This document shows positions 18,366 through 26,444 of a stretch of 64,000 bases of DNA, in pieces (the first letter of the stretch is position 1; the number at the start of each line of letters is the position of its first letter). A program made the position numbers and the translations under genes. The notes beneath the pieces are model-generated. The model was not told where the DNA came from. It made no database searches and worked only from the letters and a program-made list of their open reading frames with translations. The DNA is from Pustulibacterium marinum (GTDB taxonomy: Bacteria > Bacteroidota > Bacteroidia > Flavobacteriales > Flavobacteriaceae), in assembly GCF_900116665.1 (NCBI RefSeq), contig NZ_FPBK01000008.1, positions 1 to 64,000 on the forward strand, in the 5' to 3' direction.

Positions 18366-19032
18366 CTCCACTTAATTCTTTTAATCTTCTTTGATCTGAA
18401 TCAAATTTTCCATTTCTTTTATCACGGTATTCCTGAAACAAAATTCTAAGATCTTCTGTAACTTTCTTTTGTAACTCCGCTAAATTCTCTGCGTTGTAAC
18501 CATACAACTTCCCTTCGTCCTCATCATCTAATCGACCTCTTAAATTCATTTCCTTATCAATTATATAGAAATGGTTGTTCATTGCCATTGTAGAAGAATT
18601 GATACTTCCTTTGAACTTTTGAAAATAGGTATTTACGGTTTGCTCATCTGCAAAAACAAAACGCCAATATTTCAAATCTACATACTCTCCAATTTTACTA
18701 CGAATAGCTTCCTCGGAAGGTTCATACTTTTTTGGAACTACAAATATCACTTGGAAATCTCTAAATCCTTTTGCCCATTTATAAGCTTTCTCATTAAGAT
18801 TTGAAATTTCCGGGATGTGTTTCAAAGGATCTTCATTGAACATCATTAAAACCGAAATATGATCTTTCAAATACACATTTGCTGTATCATATTCTTGATG
18901 AAAATCAGTTAGCTCCGGCACATTTTGTTTAACTACATCTAAAGGCGTGTAGTAATGCTTTGAAGAAAGCATGAGAAATAAAAATGTTACAGGAATTACA
19001 AATAACGACCCTAAAATTAATTTCTTTTTCAT
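18355..19032 (-). CDS. Unrecognised membrane-anchored protein, possibly thioredoxin-fold
   Basis: A 225-residue protein with an N-terminal membrane anchor (about residues 4-22), then a soluble domain that should face the periplasm. Residues about 55-165 have alternating strands and helices (ISVLMMFNEDP, FQVIFVVPKKYEPSEE, YWRFVFADEQTVNTYF, NNHFYIIDKEMNLRGR) reminiscent of an SCO/thioredoxin fold, but no CxxC or CxxxC is present. The C-terminal 45 residues are charged and helical. It overlaps the SCO gene and follows the subunit IV gene after a terminator. A role in oxidase assembly is inferred from context only. I do not recognise a named family. Confidence 0.7.
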   Translation of the reverse strand: MKKKLILGSLFVIPVTFLFLMLSSKHYYTPLDVVKQNVPELTDFHQEYDTANVYLKDHISVLMMFNEDPLKHIPEISNLNEKAYKWAKGFRDFQVIFVVPKKYEPSEEAIRSKIGEYVDLKYWRFVFADEQTVNTYFQKFKGSINSSTMAMNNHFYIIDKEMNLRGRLDDEDEGKLYGYNAENLAELQKKVTEDLRILFQEYRDKRNGKFDSDQRRLKELSGDEG

Positions 19033-19057
19033 ACATCATTTTAAAACAGTACAAAAA

Positions 19058-19086
19058 TAAAAAAAGGCGGTTAAAAAACCGCCTTT
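19058..19086 (-). terminator. Terminator between the subunit IV gene and the assembly genes
   Basis: AAAGGCGGTT (19063-19072) pairs with AACCGCCTTT (19077-19086) across a 4-A loop; on the minus strand T-rich sequence follows. It separates cyoE-subunit III-subunit IV from the SCO unit, so the downstream genes need read-through or their own promoter. Confidence 0.88.
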
Positions 19087-19103
19087 CCTATATTCTTAAC
19101 TTA

Positions 19104-19490
19104 TTAAAAATCCCATTTAATAAATCCGTTTTGGTAAACTTCAAAAATGTAATCTCCTTCAGTTAACAAAATAAATGCTAAGTAAGGAATTAAAATTACT
19201 AACGGAATTACCAAAGAGTATTTAAAACTTGGTTTTTCATCTCTAAGGTGCATAAAGTCCCAAGCAATATAGTAAGCTTTTACTATTGTAAGAATAATGA
19301 ATATCCAGTTAAGTAAACGCATGCCAAAAACTTTTGAACTCATTAAAAAGTCTGGCTTGTAAATACCAAGTACAACTTCAACTGTTGTAACGATAGATAA
19401 GAAGATTAAAACTCCCCATATCTTTTGAACGTTAGACTTGAACTTAACAGTTCCTCTGAATATTTCTAATTTATGTGTATCGTGTCCCAT
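19104..19490 (-). CDS. Cytochrome c oxidase subunit IV family protein
   Basis: A 128-residue inner-membrane protein with three transmembrane helices (about residues 24-44, 55-78 and 91-111). The segment ILTIVKAYYIAWDFMHLRDE at about 66-85 is the hallmark of the prokaryotic subunit IV family (COX4_pro). It follows the subunit III gene by 22 nt. It should be a small accessory subunit of the oxidase whose catalytic subunits are encoded at 45.6-48.5 kb. Confidence 0.9.
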   Translation of the reverse strand: MGHDTHKLEIFRGTVKFKSNVQKIWGVLIFLSIVTTVEVVLGIYKPDFLMSSKVFGMRLLNWIFIILTIVKAYYIAWDFMHLRDEKPSFKYSLVIPLVILIPYLAFILLTEGDYIFEVYQNGFIKWDF

Positions 19491-19512
19491 GATTGTAAAC
19501 TTGATATTTTAA

Positions 19513-20484
19513 TTAAACAAGGTAGAAGAATGTAAATACAAACACCCATACTAAATCTACAAAGTGCCAGTAAAGACCAACTTTTTCTACCATTTCGTAG
19601 CTCTTTCTTTTCTCATATGTACCTACAATTACATTTGTAAAGATGATGATGTTAAGCACAACTCCAGAAAATACGTGAAAACCGTGGAAACCTGTAATAA
19701 AGAAAAAGAAGTCTGCAAATAATTTGCTTCCATACTCATTTCTATGAAGGTTTGCACCTTGTACTATATATTTAGCACCTTCTAATTTTTCGATAGACTC
19801 AGCTCTATTAAGAATAGTCTTTTTACCATTCTCATCAAGATCTTGAAGTCTTACCAAAACATTGGCATCTGCTTCAAAAGCTTCCTGAACTTCAGCAACT
19901 GTATAATCTGCTTGAGAGTTTTGGCTCAAGAACCATAAATCTCCTGGCTCCTCAGTTTCTGCTGCTTCAGCATGAACAAATTCTGATAACGCAACTTGCT
20001 CTCCTGTTTTTGCATTTACAAATTGAAGAATACTACCACCTGTAGTTTCTACAGCTCCATATTCTCCACGAATAAAAGTGCTCCATTCCCAAGCCTGAGA
20101 TCCAACGAATGCTAAACCTCCAACAATAGTAGCAAACATATACCAAGCAACTCTTGTCTGCTTAAGTTTGTGTCCTGCATCTACTGCCAAAACCATAGTA
20201 ACAGAAGACATAATCAAAATAAAAGTCATCAATGCGACGTAGTACATTGGCAACTTATGACCATGCATAAAAGGGAAGTGAGTAAACACTTCATCGGCAA
20301 TTGGCCAAGTGTTCATGAACTTAAACCTAGAAAAACCGTAGGCTGCTAAAAAGCCCGAGAAAGTCAAAGCATCGGAAACGATGAAAAACCACATCATCAT
20401 TTTACCGTAACTTGCATTTAACGGCTTATTACCGCCGCTCCAAACTTTACCTTCTGTATCTGCATGTGTAACAGTAGCTTCCAT
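19513..20484 (-). CDS. Cytochrome c oxidase subunit III with large soluble insert
   Basis: A 323-residue protein. Its membrane helices match heme-copper oxidase subunit III: MMMWFFIVSDALTFSGFLAA, a second pair around 78-130, and a C-terminal part containing FFITGFHGFHVFSGVVLNII and ending FVDLVWVFVFTFFYLV. Between the helices, at residues about 144-252, lies an acidic soluble stretch of roughly 110 residues not present in the neighbouring shorter paralogue or in classical subunit III. Its face of the membrane is uncertain. It lies between the 194-residue paralogue and subunit IV in one operon. Confidence 0.9.
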   Translation of the reverse strand: MEATVTHADTEGKVWSGGNKPLNASYGKMMMWFFIVSDALTFSGFLAAYGFSRFKFMNTWPIADEVFTHFPFMHGHKLPMYYVALMTFILIMSSVTMVLAVDAGHKLKQTRVAWYMFATIVGGLAFVGSQAWEWSTFIRGEYGAVETTGGSILQFVNAKTGEQVALSEFVHAEAAETEEPGDLWFLSQNSQADYTVAEVQEAFEADANVLVRLQDLDENGKKTILNRAESIEKLEGAKYIVQGANLHRNEYGSKLFADFFFFITGFHGFHVFSGVVLNIIIFTNVIVGTYEKRKSYEMVEKVGLYWHFVDLVWVFVFTFFYLV

Positions 20485-20533
20485 ATAAAGTATATCTGTG
20501 TTAAAAATTTCTCAAATTTACATTTTTTTCCAT

Positions 20534-21118
20534 TTAAACGAAATAGAAAAAAGAAATCAGCATCAACCATAAAACATCTAAAAAGTGCCAAAAAGTAACA
20601 CCTAGTTCAAATCCAAGGGTTTGACCGTTTTGGTATCGCTGTTTATAATGATTATAAATTACAACTAAAAGGACTATAAGGCCCGCCACAACGTGTAATA
20701 TGTGCAAAACTGCAATTAAATATACAAACGAAGTGGTCACATTACTCGCTGGTCCCGTAAAGAAATACCCCTGCGCTATAAGTTCCTGAAAACCTAAAAA
20801 TTGACACACTATAAATCCTATTCCTAATAACAAGGTTAACCCTAAAAATAGACTTGTAGAACTTCTATTTCCTTTTGAAAGTCCGGTCCATGCTAAATGC
20901 ATGGTAATACTACTGATTAATATCATTGCAGTACTCACCAAAAATAACGATGGAATTTGAAAAGAAGTCAACCAGTCTTTTCGCTCACTACTTACAAGAT
21001 ATGCACTGGTTAATCCTGCAAACATCATGAACAAACTAATTATTGCAAACCATAGCATCATTTTTTTTGCTCTGGCAATTTTTTGGGTTTCGGTTCCCTG
21101 AGTTAAATCCATCATCAT
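20534..21118 (-). CDS. Second heme-copper oxidase subunit III family protein
   Basis: A 194-residue inner-membrane protein with five hydrophobic helices. It begins with KKMMLWFAIISLFMMFAGLT and ends FWHFLDVLWLMLISFFYFV, both subunit III signatures. There is no soluble insert. The gene overlaps the cyoE stop codon (ATGA), so the two are translationally coupled. Two subunit III-type proteins in tandem are a common layout in flavobacteria; whether both sit in the same oxidase cannot be told from sequence. Confidence 0.88.
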   Translation of the reverse strand: MMMDLTQGTETQKIARAKKMMLWFAIISLFMMFAGLTSAYLVSSERKDWLTSFQIPSLFLVSTAMILISSITMHLAWTGLSKGNRSSTSLFLGLTLLLGIGFIVCQFLGFQELIAQGYFFTGPASNVTTSFVYLIAVLHILHVVAGLIVLLVVIYNHYKQRYQNGQTLGFELGVTFWHFLDVLWLMLISFFYFV

Positions 21119-22023
21119 CCTGCAATAAATTTATCGGCTACGTAAATTATTTGTATTAAAGTTATATAGGTAACACTCGCAAGCATTAAATTTCTTGCAG
21201 ATTTGTTATCTCTCTTATGGTATAATTTGAATGCGAACAACAACATTCCTATCCCACATAACGTAATTAACACTGCTGCAACTACTGAAAGATGCAAGTC
21301 TCCTGTTAATCCCGTTACCGGAAAAATTGCTGTAATCATCATCCAAAATGTATACATGATAATTTGCATTGCTGTTCCTTTATCTCTTTCTCCTGTTGGA
21401 AGCAGATTAAACCCACCTTTCTTATAATCGTCATGAAGCACCCAACCAATTGCCCAAAAATGAGGAAACTGCCAGAAAAACTGAATCATGAACAACATTC
21501 CAGGCTCTATACCAAAATTATTAGTGGCTGCTACCCAACCTAACATGAAAGGAATAGCACCAGGAAAAGCACCCACGAAAACAGCAAGCGGTGTTTTTGT
21601 TTTTAGAGGCGTGTAAACACAAGCATATAAAAAGATGGAAATAGCACCAAACATTGCTGTTTTAGGATTCACATAATACAAAGTAATTACTCCTAAAATG
21701 GTAAAAGCAATAGCAATAAACATTGCTACAGGAACGGAAACCCTACCTGCAGGTAAAGGTCTGTTCTGTGTTCTTTTCATCAAAGCATCCAAATCCTTTT
21801 CAATCACTTGATTAAAAGCATTTGAAGCCCCAACCATAAAATATCCTCCAAGAGCCAACAATAATAACGTATAAATAGAAATCGTTTCTGCTCCCAAAAG
21901 ATAACCAGCAACTGAAGAAAACACGACACTCGCAGCCAAACCAACTTTGGTAAGTTGCTTGAAATCTTCAAAAGCTATGGAAAAAGAATTGGATTTAGAA
22001 ATAGTATTCAATGCTGTCTTCAT
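21115..22023 (-). CDS. cyoE: Heme O synthase (protoheme IX farnesyltransferase)
   Basis: A 302-residue polytopic membrane prenyltransferase of the UbiA superfamily that farnesylates heme B to heme O. The first catalytic aspartate-rich motif reads NAFNQVIEKDLDALMKRTQNRPLP (residues about 70-93), with the N-x-x-x-D-x-x-x-D-x-x-M-x-R-T-x-x-R-P signature. The second motif region is HDDYKKGGFNLLP. The ATG at 22023 was chosen; one codon upstream is a TTG. It is the first gene of the oxidase subunit operon and has a clear promoter 23 nt upstream. Heme A synthase (CtaA) is not in the window. Confidence 0.95.
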   Translation of the reverse strand: MKTALNTISKSNSFSIAFEDFKQLTKVGLAASVVFSSVAGYLLGAETISIYTLLLLALGGYFMVGASNAFNQVIEKDLDALMKRTQNRPLPAGRVSVPVAMFIAIAFTILGVITLYYVNPKTAMFGAISIFLYACVYTPLKTKTPLAVFVGAFPGAIPFMLGWVAATNNFGIEPGMLFMIQFFWQFPHFWAIGWVLHDDYKKGGFNLLPTGERDKGTAMQIIMYTFWMMITAIFPVTGLTGDLHLSVVAAVLITLCGIGMLLFAFKLYHKRDNKSARNLMLASVTYITLIQIIYVADKFIAG

Positions 22024-22045
22024 CAAGATTTACATGATTGTGGCC

Positions 22046-22077
22046 GCAAAGATAACCGCCAGATAAGTTTTGCGCAA
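22046..22077 (-). promoter_or_regulatory. Promoter of the cyoE-oxidase operon
   Basis: Minus strand: TTG (22075-22077), a 20-nt spacer and TATCTTTGC (22046-22054). This is a very good match to the Bacteroidota consensus, with a GC-rich discriminator (GGCC) behind it. Confidence 0.75.
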
Positions 22078-22186
22078 TGTATTATCCATCTTTTTTCTGG
22101 ACGAAAAATAGGTTTAACAATTAACCACAATGATTTTACTCATTTTTTTAAAACAATTCTTAGAAAATTGAATCTTCAAATTCATG

Positions 22187-22194
22187 TATATTTG
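22187..22194 (+). promoter_or_regulatory. -7 element before the DUF2891 gene
   Basis: TATATTTG fits TAnnTTTG and ends 13 nt before the ATG. A TTG lies 16 nt further upstream (22168-22170), shorter than the usual spacing. Confidence 0.45.
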
Positions 22195-22207
22195 AAAAAA
22201 TACTAAC

Positions 22208-23320
22208 ATGAAGAAACTTATTTTACTCGCATTACTCGCTACAGTTTCCTGTTCTGAGAACAAATCAGAAAAACAACCAAAAACTATAAATGATGTTCAG
22301 AAAGAACAAGCCTTTCAACTTTCTATGGAAGAAGCATATAAAATTTCACAATTACCAATTACTTGCATAACTACCGAATTCCCTAATAAAACAAGTCAAT
22401 CTCTTAGAAATGCTGAAGACTTAGGAAGTCCTTCTCAACTCCACCCAGCTTTTTACGGATGTTTTGACTGGCATTCATCCGTTCACGGTCATTGGTCCAT
22501 CGCAGCCGTACTAAACAATTTCCCCGATATCAAAAACAAAGACACACTTATTTCAATATTAAAAAATAGCATTTCGGAAGATAAGATAGCCGGCGAAATA
22601 ACCTATTTCAACAGATCTAATGAATACAGTTTTGAAAGAACTTATGGATGGGCTTGGCTATTAAAACTTTCCGAAGCCTTAAAAACTTCAAACATAGAAG
22701 AGTTGAATCAACTTCATGAAACGCTACAACCGCTTACAGAAATTGTTGTGCAACGCTATCTTGATTATTTACCAAAATTGCAGTACCCAACCAGAGTTGG
22801 TACACATACGAATACCGCATTTGGTTTAAGATTAGCATATGATTATGCATTGAACGAAAAAAATAATGAATTAAAAACGTTAATTGAAAAAACAGCTGAT
22901 CGATTTTTCAAAAATGATGCTGACTGCCCTATTTCATGGGAACCTGGAGGAAGCGATTTTCTTTCTCCTTGTTTGGAAGAAGCAGACCTGATGCGTAAAA
23001 TTTTATCAAAAGACAAATTCAAAATTTGGTTTGAAAACTTTCTTCCGGAAATGAAAAACAAAGATTATCAATTAGCTACTGGAATTGTAGGTGATAGATC
23101 TGACGGGCATTTAGTTCATTTGGATGGACTAAATTACAGCAGAGCTTGGTGTTTATACGGTATTGCAAACACTTTAGGAGAGGATTACAATCATTTAATC
23201 CCTGTTGCTAATAACCATATTAAAAACGCTATTGACAACTTAAATGGTGATACCTACGAAGGCAGCCATTGGCTAGGAACCTTTGCACTGTATGCTTTAA
23301 TAGAAGGAAGTAAAATTTAA
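22208..23320 (+). CDS. DUF2891 family lipoprotein
   Basis: A 370-residue protein. The N-terminus MKKLILLALLATVSC is a lipoprotein signal with the acceptor Cys at residue 16. The rest matches DUF2891: LHPAFYGCFDWHSSVHGHW at about 78-96, THTNTAFGLRLAYDYA near 200, WEPGGSDFLSPCLEEADLM near 243 and HLDGLNYSRAWCLYGIA near 303. These conserved Trp, His and acidic residues suggest an all-helical enzyme-like barrel, but no activity is established for the family. It is a single gene whose stop overlaps the stop of the RemB-like gene by 4 bp on the opposite strand. Confidence 0.88.
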   Translation: MKKLILLALLATVSCSENKSEKQPKTINDVQKEQAFQLSMEEAYKISQLPITCITTEFPNKTSQSLRNAEDLGSPSQLHPAFYGCFDWHSSVHGHWSIAAVLNNFPDIKNKDTLISILKNSISEDKIAGEITYFNRSNEYSFERTYGWAWLLKLSEALKTSNIEELNQLHETLQPLTEIVVQRYLDYLPKLQYPTRVGTHTNTAFGLRLAYDYALNEKNNELKTLIEKTADRFFKNDADCPISWEPGGSDFLSPCLEEADLMRKILSKDKFKIWFENFLPEMKNKDYQLATGIVGDRSDGHLVHLDGLNYSRAWCLYGIANTLGEDYNHLIPVANNHIKNAIDNLNGDTYEGSHWLGTFALYALIEGSKI

Positions 23321-25446
23321 AAATCGTTATACCAATTAAATAAGTCTGTTCTAAAACCAAGAGAAAACCAAACTGTACTTTGTTTAAATGTAGTTTCGGT
23401 CTCCGCAGTTGGATCAAAATTTCTCAAAAGCACATTACCGTATAATCGCAAGTTGGTTACAGGATTTATAACGTAACCAGCTTGTAATTCGGTAATAAAA
23501 ATACTCGTTTTATTACCCTGAAGCATTTCTATTCCAACATCTGCAGTTCTATCGTCATAGCTTCTGTAAATATCTCCACCATAACTATAGCTATCTTCAG
23601 TAGTATTGAAATCTAATCCTCTTTGACCATATGTAAGTTTTCCATAGCCAAACCAGCGTCCTTTTCTATAATTTGCTATAGCAATCATCTCTCTAAAATT
23701 GGCACCCCATAAATGTGCCATTGATTGATTATTGTGTCCGTAATTATACCTAGGATATCTATGCGCATAGGTGTATGGACGTACTTGGTTATATTCAAAT
23801 TGCAACAAAAGATCTTTCACTTTAAAAGCATTGTAATACTTAGCTCCTAACTGAAAACCATATTTATTTTTCCAACTTTTTTCTCCACCTGTAAAATCAC
23901 CTGTTGAAAGTTCATCTAAAATGAATTGCCCATATAAGTTCACACTATTATTTAATTTGTATTTACCGGTTAATCCCATTAAGGCATTTCCGGAACGTGA
24001 ACCCGCATTAAATTCTATTGCTCTGTAAAATATAACCGGATTTAAATTAGCTACATCAAAACCTCTATTGTTATCATCATTCCAGATTACGGACTCGAAG
24101 AATCCTAAGTTTAATCGTTTAGAAACATTCCAACTTAAATAATGTGTAGCCATAAATTTCGTAAGAAAAGCACCATCTTCAGTAACCTCTGGCCTAACAT
24201 CTTTTAACCACATCCAAGTATTGGTATATTTCAATTTCCAAAAGGTAGTATTGATTTTGAAAAACGGATAAGGACTTGCTACATCACTGGTTAATAAAGA
24301 ACGATATCCATCTCCAATAAAATTCTTACCATTACCAAACTGAAAATTAAAATGCTTACTTGGAGAATAGGATAAATAAGCTTCTGCAACCGGATAATCA
24401 TAACCATCTTCTCCGTAAGCTTTAGCTATTCCACGCCCTGGAATTATAGCCGGGTTTCCACCGTCTGGAGCCATGCTCTCTGCATAGTCATTAAAATAAC
24501 CGGCAAAACGTCCTTGACTCTCATAAAAAGTAGTATAAAAGGCTAGGTTTTTTCCAATCCCACCTTGCACCTGCACTGCTCTCGTATTATTATAGGTATT
24601 GATTCCGCTTTCTGTATCTTTCCCAACCCGAAGATCGGCCACGATATCAAAATCTATCCAATAATCTTTTCCTCTTATAGTTGCAAAATGCTCATTCCAA
24701 AATTTACGTCCGAACCATGTTTTTCGATCTTGCAATAGAGAGTTCGTATAGCCTTCAAAATCATAATACTGCTGCACTTCATTATATAAAAATGGTTTTG
24801 AAGCCGTATGAGAATTAGTCCCCACAGCATTCATGGCAGCATCAAAAATAGCATACCGTTGATGCTGAAAAGGCACATTTAGGTTACTTTCAAATTCTTT
24901 ATTTACATAAGTACTTTTCTTGAAAGCATCATATTCATTTGTTGCATCTAATTTTGCAAACGCATCCAAAGAATCTGTAACTACTACACTTCTTTTTCTT
25001 TCAGACGAAATCATATCAGATGGCTCTTCTAAATTAGAAGTATTCATTTTTGAAAATGGATATTTCAACTGTAAAGAAAACTGCATATATGTTGGTTCAC
25101 CGTTATATGTAGCAGGCTGTATATTATCCAATGTAGCAAAAACATTTTGCATTTCAGACTTTAAAGATTCTTCTGCTGTATCTATATAAACCAACTTGAA
25201 AGCTCCTTCTTCTGAAACTTCAAATAGTATACCTATTGGATAAACTTTTGTAGAATCTACACCTGAAGGCTTATGAAAACTCTCCTTTATTTTAGCTAGT
25301 AAAGTACTATTAAAACAGCTCTGCATGAATACCGTAGAATCACACTCTTTAAAACTTGGATATACTTCTGAAGTATTTTGAATTGTTTGTCCAAAAGAAA
25401 AACAAACAAATAAAAGTAAAAGGCTAGTTAACTTTAGAGTCTTCAT
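23317..25446 (-). CDS. remB: RemB-like gliding-motility outer-membrane protein
   Basis: A 709-residue protein with a signal peptide (residues 1-20, ending FSFGQ). An N-terminal domain of about 120 residues (VYPSFKECDSTVFMQSCFN and following) resembles the cysteine-containing TonB-like C-terminal domain of flavobacteria. The large remainder is a beta-barrel pattern with many aromatic strands (GRKFWNEHFATIRGKDYWID, FQFGNGKNFIGDGYRSLL, NPVIFYRAIEFNAGSRSGNALMG) also recalling capsule-assembly Wzi barrels. RemB is a cell-surface protein needed for full gliding in Flavobacterium johnsoniae; the assignment is from memory of that family and is likely but not certain. It ends in convergence with the DUF2891 gene. 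Confidence 0.68.
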   Translation of the reverse strand: MKTLKLTSLLLLFVCFSFGQTIQNTSEVYPSFKECDSTVFMQSCFNSTLLAKIKESFHKPSGVDSTKVYPIGILFEVSEEGAFKLVYIDTAEESLKSEMQNVFATLDNIQPATYNGEPTYMQFSLQLKYPFSKMNTSNLEEPSDMISSERKRSVVVTDSLDAFAKLDATNEYDAFKKSTYVNKEFESNLNVPFQHQRYAIFDAAMNAVGTNSHTASKPFLYNEVQQYYDFEGYTNSLLQDRKTWFGRKFWNEHFATIRGKDYWIDFDIVADLRVGKDTESGINTYNNTRAVQVQGGIGKNLAFYTTFYESQGRFAGYFNDYAESMAPDGGNPAIIPGRGIAKAYGEDGYDYPVAEAYLSYSPSKHFNFQFGNGKNFIGDGYRSLLTSDVASPYPFFKINTTFWKLKYTNTWMWLKDVRPEVTEDGAFLTKFMATHYLSWNVSKRLNLGFFESVIWNDDNNRGFDVANLNPVIFYRAIEFNAGSRSGNALMGLTGKYKLNNSVNLYGQFILDELSTGDFTGGEKSWKNKYGFQLGAKYYNAFKVKDLLLQFEYNQVRPYTYAHRYPRYNYGHNNQSMAHLWGANFREMIAIANYRKGRWFGYGKLTYGQRGLDFNTTEDSYSYGGDIYRSYDDRTADVGIEMLQGNKTSIFITELQAGYVINPVTNLRLYGNVLLRNFDPTAETETTFKQSTVWFSLGFRTDLFNWYNDF

Positions 25447-25496
25447 AAGACAAAAACATTATTTATGACGGAAAGATAGCATTTTTTAAATCAGGG

Positions 25497-25523
25497 ATAA
25501 AAAAAATCCGCCGAAGCGGATTT
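25497..25523 (-). terminator. Terminator after the first TonB-type gene (UUCG loop)
   Basis: AAATCCGC (25504-25511) pairs with GCGGATTT (25516-25523); on the minus strand the loop reads TTCG closed by C-G, an especially stable tetraloop, and is followed by a T tract. It lies 5 nt after the stop of the gene at 25529. Confidence 0.9.
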
Positions 25524-25528
25524 AAATT

Positions 25529-26344
25529 CTATTTAACATCAAAAATGATGGGAATACTATAGCGAACAGCTACATTTTGATTACGCTGCTTACCCGGCGT
25601 CATTTGAGGTAATTTATCAATAACTCTATTCGCCTCCTTTTCTAAAGCATTGACAGCTGCCCTTGATTGAATATCTGTCACATTACCATGTTTATCAATC
25701 TTAAATTGAACATAAATACGTTGCTTACCACTCAAACCATAATCTGAAGCAATTTGTGTATTAAAATTTCTTTGAATCACCCTACTTATCTTTGTAGCTA
25801 AGCACGCCGTTTTCTCCTCATTAGTTGCTAACTTCTCACAACCTGGAAATACTGGAACAAACTCTACAGCATTTATATCTAAAAATTCAGGCATTTCATC
25901 CAATTCATCCTCCCCCTTATCGCTATACAACGAGCTTATTGATACAGGTTCATTTTTATCATCTTCATTCCCTTTTAATTCAGCAGTAATCTCCTCAACC
26001 GGATCTTCATCGTCAACAATATCAAAAATATCAACCACAGGTTGTGATACCGTTTGTTGTTGAACAACAGGCTGAGTTGCTTTAGGTTCATTTGGTACAA
26101 TTTTAAATACAGGAATATCAGATTCATCAACATCTGCACGTCTTTCAATATTTACAGCGATATCATCTTCATTTTCTGGAAAATTAATTTGGAACATTCC
26201 ATAAACCATGAGCAAACTTAAAATTAAGCCAACTTGAAAATTGAGGAAACCGTTTTTTCGTAGATTTGCATCATACTTACTTGGTACGTGATTTTGATTT
26301 TGGTCGTTGCCGCGACCAAAAAACTTAAAAGTCTTGTTTTTCAT
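25529..26344 (-). CDS. Energy transducer TonB-type protein, no proline-rich linker
   Basis: A 271-residue protein. One transmembrane helix at about residues 34-52 (FQVGLILSLLMVYGMFQIN) follows a charged cytoplasmic N-terminus of unusual length for TonB. A long acidic periplasmic linker follows, lacking the usual proline run. The C-terminal TonB fold (residues about 175-271) begins with FVPVFPGCEKL and has KISRVIQRNFN, RIYVQFKIDKHGNVTDIQ and a final YSIPIIFDVK strand. Two cysteines (FPGCE and TACLA) precede the fold. TonB couples the proton gradient to outer-membrane transporters. No ExbB/ExbD genes are adjacent. It is a tandem paralogue of the next gene. Confidence 0.87.
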   Translation of the reverse strand: MKNKTFKFFGRGNDQNQNHVPSKYDANLRKNGFLNFQVGLILSLLMVYGMFQINFPENEDDIAVNIERRADVDESDIPVFKIVPNEPKATQPVVQQQTVSQPVVDIFDIVDDEDPVEEITAELKGNEDDKNEPVSISSLYSDKGEDELDEMPEFLDINAVEFVPVFPGCEKLATNEEKTACLATKISRVIQRNFNTQIASDYGLSGKQRIYVQFKIDKHGNVTDIQSRAAVNALEKEANRVIDKLPQMTPGKQRNQNVAVRYSIPIIFDVK

Positions 26345-26396
26345 AATGATAAATTTTTAATGTTAATAATCTTACGAAAACAATAAGCGTACCAAA

Positions 26397-26427
26397 AACA
26401 AAAAGCCCGAGCATTGCTCGGGCTTTT
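26397..26427 (-). terminator. Terminator after the second TonB-type gene
   Basis: AAAAGCCCGAGC (26401-26412) pairs with GCTCGGGCTTTT (26416-26427) across a 3-nt loop, giving a 12-bp stem with T-rich flanks on both strands. The two TonB-type genes are therefore separate transcription units. Confidence 0.92.
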
Positions 26428-26444
26428 TAATATATAATCTTGAT

